Part shown: piece after piece, positions 9,028-19,821 of the stretch | Position numbering within the stretch: the stretch's first letter is position 1 | Layout: each line of letters starts with the position of its first letter | DNA from: Paraliobacillus zengyii | GTDB lineage: Bacteria; Bacillota; Bacilli; Bacillales; Amphibacillaceae | Length of the DNA: 64,000 bases | Direction: 5' to 3' | Assembly: GCF_003268595.1 (NCBI RefSeq) | Contig: NZ_CP029797.1 | Location: 2,501,501-2,565,500 of the forward strand | Translations under genes and position numbers: made by a program | Notes under the pieces: generated by a model | What the model saw: only the letters and a program-made list of their open reading frames with translations | What the model was told of the DNA's origin: nothing | Database searches by the model: none

Positions 9028-9382
9028 TGTAAAAACCCCCATTTTTCTGTCTAAAAAATTTAGATGAAATAATGCAACCCATTCCCTTTAAACAAACTTA
9101 TCTTTCTTCATCATACATGGAAGCCAACTGTATGTGAATAGAATTGACATATAAAGTAGTCTTTCCTTATGTAAAATTTTATTTACAATTTTAAAGTTTA
9201 CTTCATAAATAGTACTTTCAGAAGAACTAGCATCTAACAACGCTGTATTTAGATCAACTTGAACTGAAATTACTAGTCCCATCAAAAAAACACTAAATGA
9301 GACTTCATTTGTTCATACAGAGAAGCAACAATATTTTTCACTCTAGTATTTTTACATTCCAAAATATTGTCACAATTATCAT
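9028..9382. other. Upstream region of phoPR without a recognisable gene
   Basis: About 355 bp between phoP and the repeat element. It presumably contains the phoPR promoter, but I could not fix convincing -35/-10 or Pho-box elements. One 65-codon minus-strand frame here (9088–9285) has no family resemblance, and I do not call it. Confidence 0.5.
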
Positions 9383-9810
9383 AAACTGTGACGTAAACCG
9401 CCATGTTGATTTTCGCTTCGGTCAGTCGCTTTCCGCGGGCAAGTCTTTTCGATGGGTCGAGTAATCACAGACCCAACGCTTCAACTTCCTCGGAAGCAAA
9501 AAGCACTTCCTGTGGGATTTTCAGCTGTTGCTTTTCCCGCAGGAGTCGACTGTCCTACGCTACAATCAATCAGCATAACGTGATCAGCTGTTGTCATTAG
9601 TACAATAAAACTTCTGACCAGTAAAAGATGTACCACTTTTAACGCCTATCCAGCGGAGCAATTGAAATGGGTGAGACTCCTGTGGGAACAGCGCGGGCTG
9701 AAGATCCACTCGGAAAGCGATCTATGCTTATCCGAGTTAACTGAAGCCGTGCCCACGGAAAGCGATCCCATTTCAATTGTGGAGCGGATATGGAATCTAC
9801 GTCGCAGTTT
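9383..9810. repeat. MITE-like palindromic repeat element, copy 1
   Basis: A GC-richer, non-coding block of about 430 bp. Its ends are 13-nt imperfect inverted repeats (AAACTGTGACGTA at 9383–9395, TACGTCGCAGTTT at 9798–9810, one mismatch). Inside are two modules in opposite orientation. Module A (9427–9549) starts CGCTTTCCGCGGGC and ends GCAGGAGTCG. Module B (9675–9764) starts GACTCCTGTGGGAACAGC and ends CGGAAAGCG. Module B is bracketed by a perfect 13-bp inverted repeat (CAATTGAAATGGG, 9659–9671 and 9767–9779). A second copy lies at 29684–30174. No transposase is encoded, so mobilisation in trans is inference. Confidence 0.7.
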
Positions 9811-9830
9811 CTATCTATTACGACTTAATA

Positions 9831-9870
9831 AGAAAAAACAACCTCTTATATGTGTTATAAGAGGTTGTTT
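9831..9870 (-). terminator. Terminator of icd
   Basis: A perfect 15-bp stem, AACAACCTCTTATA with its complement, followed by a T-tract on the minus strand; it lies just past the icd stop and just outside the repeat element. Confidence 0.88.
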
Positions 9871-9888
9871 TAATTTGCTATTACATTA

Positions 9889-11160
9889 TTAATCCATGTT
9901 GTTAATTAATGCTGTACCGAATTCTGATGTTTTAACTTCTGTAGCATTATCCATCATACGAGCAAAATCGTATGTAACTACTTTCTCACTAATCGTTTTA
10001 TCCATTGATTTAGTAATTAGCTGAGCCGCTTCTTTCCAACCAATATGTTCAAGCATTAATACAGCAGATAAAATGACTGACGATGGATTCACTTTGTCTA
10101 AACCAGCATATTTAGGTGCAGTACCATGCGTTGCTTCAAAGATTGCATGTCCTGTTTCATAGTTAATATTTGCTCCAGGTGCAATACCAATTCCACCAAC
10201 TTGAGCCGCTAATGCATCTGATATATAATCACCATTCAAATTCATCGTTGCAACAACTTCAAATTCTTTAGGTCTCGTCAAAATTTGTTGTAAGAAGATG
10301 TCGGCAATTGAATCTTTAATAATAATTTTACCTGCTTTCTCAGCTTCTGCCTGAGCCTCATCAGCAGCTTCACGACCTTTTTCTTCAACAATTTTATCAT
10401 ACGTAGCCCATGTGAAAACTTTATCGCCATATTCTTCTTCAGCTAATTCATAGCCCCACGTTTTAAAAGCACCTTCTGTAAACTTCATAATATTACCTTT
10501 ATGTACTAAGGTAACACTCTTTCTTCCTTCATTGATTGCATAATCAATTGCAGCACGTACTAGGCGCTTTGTTCCTTCCGTAGATATCGGCTTGACACCA
10601 ATCCCTGAAGTCTCTGGAAAACGGATATTTTTAACTCCCATCTCATTTTGCAAGAAGTCAATAACCTTTTTTGCTTCATCTGAACCCTGTTGCCACTCAA
10701 TTCCTGCATAAATGTCTTCCGTATTTTCTCGGAAGATTACCATATTTGTATCCTGAGGTCGTTTAACGGGTGACGGAACACCATCAACGTAACGTACAGG
10801 TCTTAAACATGTAAAAAGATCCAATTGTTGTCTTAGCGCAACATTTAAAGAGCGAATTCCCCCACCAATTGGTGTTGTTAGTGGTCCTTTTATTGCAATT
10901 TTATATTCACGTATCGCATCTAAAGTTTCATCAGGTAACCATTCGCCAGTACGGTCGAAAGCTTTTTGACCTGCATACACTTCTTTCCATATAATTGACT
11001 TTTTACCTTGATAAGCTTTCTCTACTGCTGCTTCAATCACGCGACTAGAAGCTGCCCAAATGTCAGCGCCAATACCGTCGCCTTCAATAAATGGAATGAT
11101 TGCGTGATCCGGAGTTTGTACAACTCCATTTTCTACTGTGATTTTTTCACCTTTTGACAT
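9889..11160 (-). CDS. icd: Isocitrate dehydrogenase (NADP+)
   Basis: TCA-cycle enzyme oxidising isocitrate to 2-oxoglutarate. The 423-residue length and motifs match the bacterial NADP-dependent type: [17 protein letters not shown], with the active-site serine and arginines, [10 protein letters not shown], and [11 protein letters not shown] with metal-binding aspartates. A TAGGAGG ribosome binding site precedes the ATG. It follows citZ on the minus strand with about 200 nt between. The mdh gene that completes this cluster in B. subtilis is missing. Confidence 0.96.
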   Translation of the reverse strand: MSKGEKITVENGVVQTPDHAIIPFIEGDGIGADIWAASSRVIEAAVEKAYQGKKSIIWKEVYAGQKAFDRTGEWLPDETLDAIREYKIAIKGPLTTPIGGGIRSLNVALRQQLDLFTCLRPVRYVDGVPSPVKRPQDTNMVIFRENTEDIYAGIEWQQGSDEAKKVIDFLQNEMGVKNIRFPETSGIGVKPISTEGTKRLVRAAIDYAINEGRKSVTLVHKGNIMKFTEGAFKTWGYELAEEEYGDKVFTWATYDKIVEEKGREAADEAQAEAEKAGKIIIKDSIADIFLQQILTRPKEFEVVATMNLNGDYISDALAAQVGGIGIAPGANINYETGHAIFEATHGTAPKYAGLDKVNPSSVILSAVLMLEHIGWKEAAQLITKSMDKTISEKVVTYDFARMMDNATEVKTSEFGTALINNMD

Positions 11161-11358
11161 TCTATTACCTCCTAATAGTTGCTAACATTATAAATAAATA
11201 CATGTAAACCAAAAATAAAATAATTCGAAACGTCAGTCTGTCGAGATCTTTGCCTTTCTTCCTGCTTGTTCGTTAATAAATCAGTTTCTTAATGACCCCA
11301 CTCAAACTATTTTTTTCACTTTTGCTTTTAAGTAATTGTCTCTATCAAGATTAATAAC

Positions 11359-12474
11359 CTATCTATCCTCCAACGCTATAAATGGTTGTCTGATTGGTCC
11401 AATATATTCAGCACGTGGACGAATCAAGCGATTGTTCTCGTACTGTTCTAAAATATGTGCTAACCAACCTGAGGTTCTACTCATCGCAAAAATTGGAGTG
11501 AACAAGTCGTGTGCTATTCCAAGACTATGATAGACAGATGCAGAATAAAAATCTACGTTTGCTGGTAAACCCTTTTTTTCTTTAATGTACGCTTCTATTT
11601 TAACAGACATTTCATACCATTTAGATTGTCCTGTTACTTCTGTTAATTGTTCGGACATTTTTTTAAGATGTTTCGCTCTCGGATCACCCGTTCGGTAAAC
11701 ACGATGTCCCATTCCCATAATTTTTTCTTTGTTTTCCAGCTTCTCTTGTATATACGGTATAGCATTATCTACTTCAGCTATATCGGTTAACATTTGCATA
11801 ACTTGTTCATTAGCACCACCATGTAAAGGTCCCTTTAAAGCACCAATTGCTGCGATAACACCCGAATAGAGATCAGACAATGTAGCAACACAAACCCGCG
11901 CTGTAAACGTAGAAGCATTTAACTCATGATCAGCATGAAGAACAAGTGCTTTATTAAAAGCTTCTACTTCAATTGCTTCAGCTTCTTTTCCTTTTAACAT
12001 GTAAAGAAAATTTTCTGCATAACTAAGTCCAGGTTTAGGTGCAATTGGTTCTTCGCCTTCTCTTAGGCGAGAAAATGCAGTGATTACTGTAGATATCTTT
12101 GCCTGTAACCGAATAGCCTTTCGCAAATTAGCCTCAGGTTCCATTATGTCTACCTCTGGATCAGATAAACCCAATAAAGATATAGCTGTACGTAAAGCAG
12201 CCATTGGATGAATGGCAGAAAGATCATACATATTAAAAAGTTTAATGACTTCATCTGGAAGCACCATATTAGAAGTCAATTCATTTTGAATCTCAGTCAA
12301 TTCTGATTGTGTTGGAAGTCGTTTATGCCATAATAGATACACAACTTCCTCAAAACTAGAATGTTCTGCAAGATCATCAATTTTATAACCTACATAGGTC
12401 AATTGGTCATCAATAATTGAACTAATAGATGATTCTGTTGCAATGACTCCTTCTAGTCCTTTGGTAGTTGACAT
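11359..12474 (-). CDS. citZ: Citrate synthase
   Basis: Condenses oxaloacetate and acetyl-CoA. A protein of 371 residues of the short Gram-positive type. Catalytic histidines are in LHGGANEQV and GMGHRVYRTGDPRA; the catalytic aspartate is in NVDFYSASVYH. An AAAGGAG ribosome binding site precedes the ATG. It lies between a DUF441 membrane protein gene and icd, in the Bacillus order. Confidence 0.96.
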   Translation of the reverse strand: MSTTKGLEGVIATESSISSIIDDQLTYVGYKIDDLAEHSSFEEVVYLLWHKRLPTQSELTEIQNELTSNMVLPDEVIKLFNMYDLSAIHPMAALRTAISLLGLSDPEVDIMEPEANLRKAIRLQAKISTVITAFSRLREGEEPIAPKPGLSYAENFLYMLKGKEAEAIEVEAFNKALVLHADHELNASTFTARVCVATLSDLYSGVIAAIGALKGPLHGGANEQVMQMLTDIAEVDNAIPYIQEKLENKEKIMGMGHRVYRTGDPRAKHLKKMSEQLTEVTGQSKWYEMSVKIEAYIKEKKGLPANVDFYSASVYHSLGIAHDLFTPIFAMSRTSGWLAHILEQYENNRLIRPRAEYIGPIRQPFIALEDR

Positions 12475-12561
12475 TGCATTCCACTCCTTTACTTTTACGT
12501 TTTTATTCAGTTAGCTAGCATAATTATTATCTAAATAAAATCGACTTATATTTCAGTTCAT

Positions 12562-13026
12562 TTATGGTATAAAAAAGTCTACAATTCGCATAACCATATA
12601 AGCAATGCCAGCACCAATTAATGGACCAACAGCTACGCCCTGAAATAAAACCACAGCTAGTATGGTACCCATAACAAGTGCAGTTGTTAAATGTGGATCA
12701 TTAGCTAATAAGTCTAATCCTCCCTTAGCTACAATTGCGACAAACGCACCAGCTCCAAGAGCAATCCAACCATAGTAAGACTTTACACTTTCGATCAGAT
12801 CTTTAAATCCAATATCCCCACTAGCGATTGGGATTAGTACAGCTATTGTAATAATAGTAACTCCCCACAACATCCCTTTATCTTGTATATAAGGAAATAA
12901 CTTGTCATCCATTTTAAAAAGCTTCATACCCAACAATACATAGACGGCTATCATAATTGATTGGTTTTTTCCTATGTAACCTAATGCGAATAATAACAAC
13001 AAAAATAATGTTGATTGATTAATCAT
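12562..13026 (-). CDS. ytwI: DUF441/UPF0756 membrane protein (YtwI family)
   Basis: A protein of 154 residues with four to five hydrophobic segments (about 5–20, 24–36, 53–70, 85–102 and 113–150) and the conserved region KGMLWGVTIITIAVLIPIAS. Function unknown. It sits 87 nt upstream of citZ and divergent from ytvI, as in B. subtilis. GGAGG precedes the ATG. Confidence 0.85.
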   Translation of the reverse strand: MINQSTLFLLLLFALGYIGKNQSIMIAVYVLLGMKLFKMDDKLFPYIQDKGMLWGVTIITIAVLIPIASGDIGFKDLIESVKSYYGWIALGAGAFVAIVAKGGLDLLANDPHLTTALVMGTILAVVLFQGVAVGPLIGAGIAYMVMRIVDFFIP

Positions 13027-13138
13027 AATTGTGACGCCTCCACTTGCGTTACCAAAAAAGGCAAACGTCGATTAATTTTTATATTATCACATAATATACA
13101 CAAATGGAAAATATCTTTATATATAGGGAGGGTTGCAC

Positions 13139-14257
13139 ATGATACCTAAACATATAATAGCTCGCATTATTCGTTTATTCTATGTTGTTTTACTAGTCTT
13201 TCTTTCTATCATAACTTTTACTGTTTTAATAAGATATACCTATCCATTTATAATCGCTTTTATTATTGCGTTCCTATTAAATCCTTTCATCACATTTCTA
13301 GAACAAAAGTGGCATTTACATCGTACTTTTGCAAGTTTATTAACGATTTCTATTATTTCCACAATTTTGATTTCTTTTGTGATGATCTGTATGCTCGAAT
13401 CTATTCAAGCATTGCTGTTTTTAGCCAAATATATCCCTGCTCATTTCCAAGATTTTTTGCACTATATTCAGAGATGGATCGAATCAACTCTATTACCAAT
13501 ATACGATAAACTAATGATTCGATATGAACATTTACAATCTGCACAGCAAACTACTATTGTGAAACAATTACAACAAACGATAAGCGAAATTGCTTCCAGT
13601 GGTTCTGCTATCTTAGAAAATTTCTTTTTTACAGCAACAAATTTTATTAGAGGTCTACCAAATTTATTATCTGTTTCTTTTTTTATTTTATTAGGCACGT
13701 TTTTTATTAGTAAAGATTGGTACAAGCTTCAAAATTGGTACAATAAAATAATACCAATTAAATTTCTAAATAAGATGGGAGCTGTCACAAAAACATTCAA
13801 GCATACGCTATATAGTTTTTTTAAAGCACAGCTCATATTAACTTTAATTTCAACATTGCTTATTTTTATTGGATTACTTGTGATAAATATTGACTATCCT
13901 TTTACACTCGCACTTTTAATTGGTATCGTAGACTTTATTCCCTATTTGGGGACCGGCTTATTCTTTATTCCTTGGATTATCTATCAATTTATAAATGGTA
14001 ATTTTGATTTAACTATCCAATTATGTGCAATATACATGATAGTTATAATCCAGCGGCAACTGATGGAACCAAAATTATTAGCATCTCATATTGGGGTTAA
14101 TCCATTATGGATGCTGATTACAGCTTTTGCTTCCTATCAATTATTTGGATTATTGGGTGTCTTTGTTGCACCGTTCATCGTCATGTTTATGCAAACATTA
14201 TCTAAAACTGGTATTCTGCTAAACTTGTGGTGTTACATTTATGAAGGAAAAGATTAA
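13139..14257 (+). CDS. ytvI: Sporulation integral membrane protein YtvI (AI-2E transporter superfamily)
   Basis: A protein of 372 residues with the AI-2E/PerM family layout: two N-terminal helices (about 11–50), one near 60–85, a long amphipathic soluble segment, and four or five C-terminal helices including LLIGIVDFIPYLGTGLFFIPW and a final QLFGLLGVFVAPF segment. The start is ATG 13139, six nt after AGGGAGG; an upstream TTG directly touches that site. It is the only plus-strand gene in this block and diverges from ytwI. Its role in sporulation is known from B. subtilis by family only. Confidence 0.9.
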   Translation: MIPKHIIARIIRLFYVVLLVFLSIITFTVLIRYTYPFIIAFIIAFLLNPFITFLEQKWHLHRTFASLLTISIISTILISFVMICMLESIQALLFLAKYIPAHFQDFLHYIQRWIESTLLPIYDKLMIRYEHLQSAQQTTIVKQLQQTISEIASSGSAILENFFFTATNFIRGLPNLLSVSFFILLGTFFISKDWYKLQNWYNKIIPIKFLNKMGAVTKTFKHTLYSFFKAQLILTLISTLLIFIGLLVINIDYPFTLALLIGIVDFIPYLGTGLFFIPWIIYQFINGNFDLTIQLCAIYMIVIIQRQLMEPKLLASHIGVNPLWMLITAFASYQLFGLLGVFVAPFIVMFMQTLSKTGILLNLWCYIYEGKD

Positions 14258-14286
14258 CATTATATAAGATTGTTTTTTAAACGATT

Positions 14287-14679
14287 TTATCGTTTAAATA
14301 TGGTGATTGTCCCTTTATCCAACATGGATTGTAATACGTTACGTAACCACCGTTTAATTGGTGTTCTTGTTACTGGTAACAATAATAGAAAACCTATTGC
14401 GTCGGTAATAAAACCAGGTGTTAATAGAACAACTGCACCTATTAATATACATATGCCATCAAAAATTTGTTCTGCTGGTGCTTGACCATAACTCATTTGC
14501 GTTCTAGCTTGATTTAATGTCTCCAAGCCTTGTTTCTTAGCTAAAGCGGCTCCCATAATACCAGTTAAGACAATTAAAGCTATTACCCACCACGTACCGA
14601 TGTATCCGCCAGCCCAGATAAAAATACCAATTTCTAATGCTGGTACAACTAATATAAATAGTAACAACCATCGAAACAA
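14287..14679 (-). CDS. fxsA: FxsA family membrane protein
   Basis: A protein of 130 residues with three or four membrane segments and the conserved pieces VPALEIGIFIWAG and LLTPGFITDAIGFLLLLP. FxsA is named for relieving T7 exclusion in E. coli; its normal function is unclear. The start is TTG, 9 nt after AAGGAG. It follows pyk on the minus strand, separated by a terminator, as ytzA does in B. subtilis. Confidence 0.92.
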   Translation of the reverse strand: MFRWLLLFILVVPALEIGIFIWAGGYIGTWWVIALIVLTGIMGAALAKKQGLETLNQARTQMSYGQAPAEQIFDGICILIGAVVLLTPGFITDAIGFLLLLPVTRTPIKRWLRNVLQSMLDKGTITIFKR

Positions 14680-14719
14680 ATGATTACGCTCCTTTTTTAT
14701 ACTGATTCCTAATTAGGTG

Positions 14720-14748
14720 AAAAAAAGAAGGGAAAATCCCTTCTTTTT
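14720..14748 (-). terminator. Terminator of pyk
   Basis: GAAGGG/CCCTTC stem with a four-base AT loop; A-tracts and T-tracts on both sides make it potentially bidirectional. It lies 12 nt after the pyk stop. Confidence 0.85.
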
Positions 14749-14759
14749 ATCTAAAACTA

Positions 14760-16520
14760 TTACAATATACTTGCATGTCCACTGTAAATATCACCTTTTT
14801 TAGCATCGATTGTAATATCTTGCCCGTCTTCAATTAAATTAATTGCCTTTTCGACTCCAACAATAACAGGGATTCCTAAGTCTAATCCAACTAATGCCGC
14901 ATGAGAAGTTAATCCACCTTCTTCAGTAACAATACCACTAGCTTTCTCTACTGCTGACATCATCTCTTTATCTGTGCCATAAGTTACAAGAATGTCACCT
15001 TGCTTCATTTTTGCATTTGCTTCTTCTGCATTTTTAGCTAGAACTGCTTTACCAAATGAACTTCCTTTTCCAATACCTTGGCCTTTTGTTAAAACATCAC
15101 CAATAATATGGATTTTCATCAAGTTAGTTGTTCCACTTTCTCCAACAGGTACACCTGCTGTTATGATAACTCGGTCTCCGTAATTAAAATGACCAGCTGA
15201 TAAACCTTTTTGGATAGCCAAATCTAAGACATCATCTGTAGAATAAGCTAGTTCTCCAAGAATGGATTGCACGCCCCAAACAAGTGATAGACGACGGCTA
15301 ATTCTTTCATCAAATGTTACGGCAATAATTGGTGCTTCAGGACGATACTTCGAGATCATACGTGCTGTATGTCCACTAGCAGTCGGCGTTAGGATAGCAT
15401 CTACATTTAAATTCATAGCTGAATGATTAACAGATTGACTAATCGCATCAGTAATCGTTAATTCACTTGATTTAGAACGTATATCTAATACAGACTTATG
15501 GTCAATTGCTGTTTCTGCTTTTGTAGCAATATTACTCATTGTTTGAACTGCCTCAACAGGATAGTCACCTGCTGCTGTTTCACCAGAAAGCATGATTGCA
15601 TCTGAACCATCAAAAATAGCATTCGCAACATCGGATGCCTCAGCACGTGTTGGACGCGGGTTACGTTGCATAGAATCTAACATTTGTGTTGCTGTAATAA
15701 CAGGTTTGCCTGCAGTATTACATTTTCTAATCATATCTTTTTGTACTAATGGCACATCTTCTGGTGGAATTTCAACACCTAAGTCACCACGAGCAACCAT
15801 TAATCCATCACTTACCTGTAGGATAGCATCCAGATTGTCGACACCTTCCTGATTCTCAATTTTAGGGATAATATGGATATGAGAAGCATTATTCGTTTCC
15901 AATAGCTGTTTAATTTCTAATACATCTGAGGCGCGACGAACAAATGATGCTGCAATGAAATCAACATCTTGCTCAATACCAAATTTAATATCTGCTGCAT
16001 CTTTATCTGTGATTCCAGGAAGATTAACACTTACATTTGGTACATTTACACCTTTTTTGTTTTTTAATACACCAGAATTTAATGCTATTGTTTTTAATTC
16101 TTTTTGATCATTTAAAATGTCAATAACTTCTAATTCAATTAAACCATCATCTAGAAGGATTTTTGATCCAACATGTACATCATCAATTAGTTGCGGATAG
16201 CTGACAGAAAATTTTTCTTCTGTTCCTTCAACTTCTTTCATAGAAATGTTAATTTCTTTGCCTTTGGTAATATGTACTTCACCATTTTTCATTGTATTCG
16301 TTCTGATTTCTGGACCTTTCGTGTCAAGTAAGATCGCTACAGTTTTCCCTGTTTTCTTAGCAGCTTCTCTTATATTTACGATACGTTGACCGTGCTCCTC
16401 AAAATCACCATGTGAAAAATTCAGACGTGCTACGTTCATTCCTGCATCAATTAACTGGACTAATTGCTCCACTGTTTCTGAAGCTGGTCCAATTGTACAA
16501 ACAATTTTAGTTCTTCTCAT
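14760..16520 (-). CDS. pyk: Pyruvate kinase with C-terminal PEP-utilising domain
   Basis: Final glycolytic step, PEP to pyruvate with ATP formation. The catalytic barrel has the signature [15 protein letters not shown] and the metal/substrate segment [11 protein letters not shown]. At 586 residues it is about 110 longer than the E. coli type because of a C-terminal phosphohistidine-like domain with [11 protein letters not shown], usual in Bacillaceae. It is 42 nt downstream of pfkA, so they form a pfkA–pyk operon. Confidence 0.97.
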   Translation of the reverse strand: MRRTKIVCTIGPASETVEQLVQLIDAGMNVARLNFSHGDFEEHGQRIVNIREAAKKTGKTVAILLDTKGPEIRTNTMKNGEVHITKGKEINISMKEVEGTEEKFSVSYPQLIDDVHVGSKILLDDGLIELEVIDILNDQKELKTIALNSGVLKNKKGVNVPNVSVNLPGITDKDAADIKFGIEQDVDFIAASFVRRASDVLEIKQLLETNNASHIHIIPKIENQEGVDNLDAILQVSDGLMVARGDLGVEIPPEDVPLVQKDMIRKCNTAGKPVITATQMLDSMQRNPRPTRAEASDVANAIFDGSDAIMLSGETAAGDYPVEAVQTMSNIATKAETAIDHKSVLDIRSKSSELTITDAISQSVNHSAMNLNVDAILTPTASGHTARMISKYRPEAPIIAVTFDERISRRLSLVWGVQSILGELAYSTDDVLDLAIQKGLSAGHFNYGDRVIITAGVPVGESGTTNLMKIHIIGDVLTKGQGIGKGSSFGKAVLAKNAEEANAKMKQGDILVTYGTDKEMMSAVEKASGIVTEEGGLTSHAALVGLDLGIPVIVGVEKAINLIEDGQDITIDAKKGDIYSGHASIL

Positions 16521-16562
16521 TAAAAATTTCCTCCTTCAATTTATAACACTTTTCCCTTTTAT

Positions 16563-17522
<960 letters not shown>

Positions 17523-17729
17523 CTAATACACTCCTACTTAATATTTCCTTTAAAGCGTTTTTTCAAACTTGTCTCTTTTAATTATGAGTACGCTTTATTG
17601 CAATTAAAATTATACATGAAAAATCAGGGAAACTCACCCCTAAATATGACGATTTTAAGCAATTTTACAACGATTTCATTATTTATACAAAATTACACTT
17701 CTACAAAAACCAATATTTGTAAAAATAAT

Positions 17730-18677
17730 TTAAATTGAACCAATATCTTTATATTTTTCCCATCTACGCTCAACTAATGCATCTGGTTCAAGACCACTCA
17801 AACTTTTTAGAGACTTTTTAATAAAGGGATCGATATAAGATGCCTGTAACTCGACATCTCGATGAGCTCCGCCTCTTGGTTCTGGGATCACATCATCAAT
17901 TATCTTCAAATCCTTTAAATCTTTTGCAGTTATTTTTAATGATTCAGCAGCTTCTTGTGCATGTTTTGCATCTTTCCACAAAATACTTGCTGCACCTTCA
18001 GGTGAAATAACCGAGTATGTTGAGTTCTCTAGCATATATAAATCATCTGCAACACCTAATGCAAGCGCTCCTCCGCTACCACCTTCTCCGATAACTACGG
18101 AGATAATCGGTACTTCCAAACCGCCCATTTCCATTAGGTTACGTGCAATTGCTTCACTTTGTCCTCGTTCTTCTGCAGCTTTACCAGGGTGTGCACCTTT
18201 TGTATCAATAAAAGTAATTATTGGACGATTAAATTTAGCTGCTAGTTTCATATGTCGCAATGCTTTTCGAAAACCTTCTGGATGTGGACTACCAAAATTA
18301 CGATAAATATTGTCCTTTGTATTCTTACCACGCTGATGACCAATTACCGTTACCGGTGTTCCCTGATACTTGGCTATACCTGTTACTATCGCTGTATCAT
18401 CTCCAAATAAGCGATCGCCATGCAATTCCAAAAAGTCAGTGAATAAAAGTTCAATATAATCTAAAGTAGTTGGTCGGTCGGTATGACGAGCAATCATAAC
18501 TCGATCCCATGGTTTTATATTCCCATAAATGTCTTCTTCTAATTTCTCCAGTCGCTTTTCAAGTGTAGTAATCTCATTTGATAAATCCATATCGCTACCT
18601 TCAGTTAGCTTTTTTAATTCGTTTATCTTTTCGCGTAATTCTATTACGGGCTTTTCAAATTCTAATACTTGTTTCAA
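17730..18677 (-). CDS. accA: Acetyl-CoA carboxylase carboxyltransferase subunit alpha
   Basis: With AccD it forms the carboxyltransferase that makes malonyl-CoA. A protein of 315 residues, with the N-terminal helical [13 protein letters not shown] region and a crotonase-like fold including [16 protein letters not shown]. The start is TTG at 18677, overlapping the accD stop (CTTGA), with AAGGGGG 8 nt upstream inside accD. The overlap implies coupled synthesis of the two subunits in equal amounts. Confidence 0.96.
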   Translation of the reverse strand: MKQVLEFEKPVIELREKINELKKLTEGSDMDLSNEITTLEKRLEKLEEDIYGNIKPWDRVMIARHTDRPTTLDYIELLFTDFLELHGDRLFGDDTAIVTGIAKYQGTPVTVIGHQRGKNTKDNIYRNFGSPHPEGFRKALRHMKLAAKFNRPIITFIDTKGAHPGKAAEERGQSEAIARNLMEMGGLEVPIISVVIGEGGSGGALALGVADDLYMLENSTYSVISPEGAASILWKDAKHAQEAAESLKITAKDLKDLKIIDDVIPEPRGGAHRDVELQASYIDPFIKKSLKSLSGLEPDALVERRWEKYKDIGSI

Positions 18678-19537
18678 GCTTCTTGCCCCCTTGCCTGGTG
18701 AAGATCTAATACGGTTGTTAGAACTTGTTTCATTTCTTTCCTAGAAACAACTTTATCAATTTGTCCATGTTCAAGTTGAAATTCTGCAGTTTGAAAATCA
18801 CTAGGAAGTTTTTCTCGAATCGTTTGTTCAATAATTCTTCTGCCAGCGAACCCAATAAGCGCACCAGGCTCTGCAAAATGATAATCTCCAATTGATGCAA
18901 AGCTTGCTGAAACGCCTCCGGTAGTAGGATTAGTCATAACACTAATCAAGCAACCTCCAGATTTATTTAAGCGTTGAATTGCAATGGATGTTTTAGCCAT
19001 TTGCATCAGACTAATAACACCTTCCTGCATACGTGCACCACCAGAAGCGGTAAAAATAATAATAGGAATAGAAAGCTTATTTGCATTCTCAATGGCACGG
19101 GCTACTTTTTCTCCGACAACAGCTCCCATACTGCCCATTCGAAACCTTGAATCCATAACAACTATTGCCGTGTCATATCCGTTAATCTTACCTTGTCCAG
19201 TTACAACTGCCTCATTTAAACCTGTTTTTTCTTTATCCTTTAAAACCTTTTGTTCATATCCTGGAAACTCCAAAGGATCTGTTGATTGCAACTCTTGATC
19301 CCACTCTTGAAATGTATCCTCATCACACAGTATTTCAATTCGTTCAAAAGCTGGTAACTGGTGATGCAAACCACATTCTGGACATACATTTAAATTTTTA
19401 GTCCATTCTTTTTCATAAAAAATCTTTTGACATCCATTACATTTTTTCATCAATCCGTGTGGTATATCTTGTTTTGCTTTTTCACTTGGAATCGATGCAT
19501 ACTTTTTCTTTTTTGTAAAAATATCTTTTATCGGCAA
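18674..19537 (-). CDS. accD: Acetyl-CoA carboxylase carboxyltransferase subunit beta
   Basis: The beta subunit has a four-cysteine zinc ribbon (CNGC ... CPEC, roughly residues 33–55) and the carboxyltransferase segment [13 protein letters not shown] set the start at TTG 19537, giving [19 protein letters not shown], because AAGGAGG sits exactly 8 nt upstream and known AccD proteins begin close to this motif; a longer frame reaching 19567 would place the ribosome binding site inside the gene. The malic enzyme gene found upstream in B. subtilis is absent; a 284-nt gap separates it from dnaE. Confidence 0.95.
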   Translation of the reverse strand: MPIKDIFTKKKKYASIPSEKAKQDIPHGLMKKCNGCQKIFYEKEWTKNLNVCPECGLHHQLPAFERIEILCDEDTFQEWDQELQSTDPLEFPGYEQKVLKDKEKTGLNEAVVTGQGKINGYDTAIVVMDSRFRMGSMGAVVGEKVARAIENANKLSIPIIIFTASGGARMQEGVISLMQMAKTSIAIQRLNKSGGCLISVMTNPTTGGVSASFASIGDYHFAEPGALIGFAGRRIIEQTIREKLPSDFQTAEFQLEHGQIDKVVSRKEMKQVLTTVLDLHQARGQEA

Positions 19538-19821
19538 GGATGACTCCTCCTTATCGTATTTAAGCAATATATTAACTTCATCTTAATTTCACACAGGCTG
19601 TGTCTGATTACACCAACCATATTTGATTTCATTGTATATGTATATGCTCCATTTATTTTTTCTTAATTTGTTCACATTGATAATCTAAAACTTTGGTTTG
19701 GATAACTAATTCTTACAATTAATAAATTAAAAGATATAGTAAGGCATTTATTATTCTGATCACACAACTCTTCTATTATAGCAGATGCATTATCACTGTA
19801 AAGTTATTCTACATAACAGAA

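Noticed and set aside
9088..9285. 65-codon minus-strand frame upstream of phoP
   Set aside because: No ribosome binding site, no family resemblance, and it lies in the presumed phoPR promoter region.
9403..9892. Open frames inside repeat copy 1
   Set aside because: They follow palindromic repeat sequence, have no ribosome binding sites, and are not preserved in copy 2.
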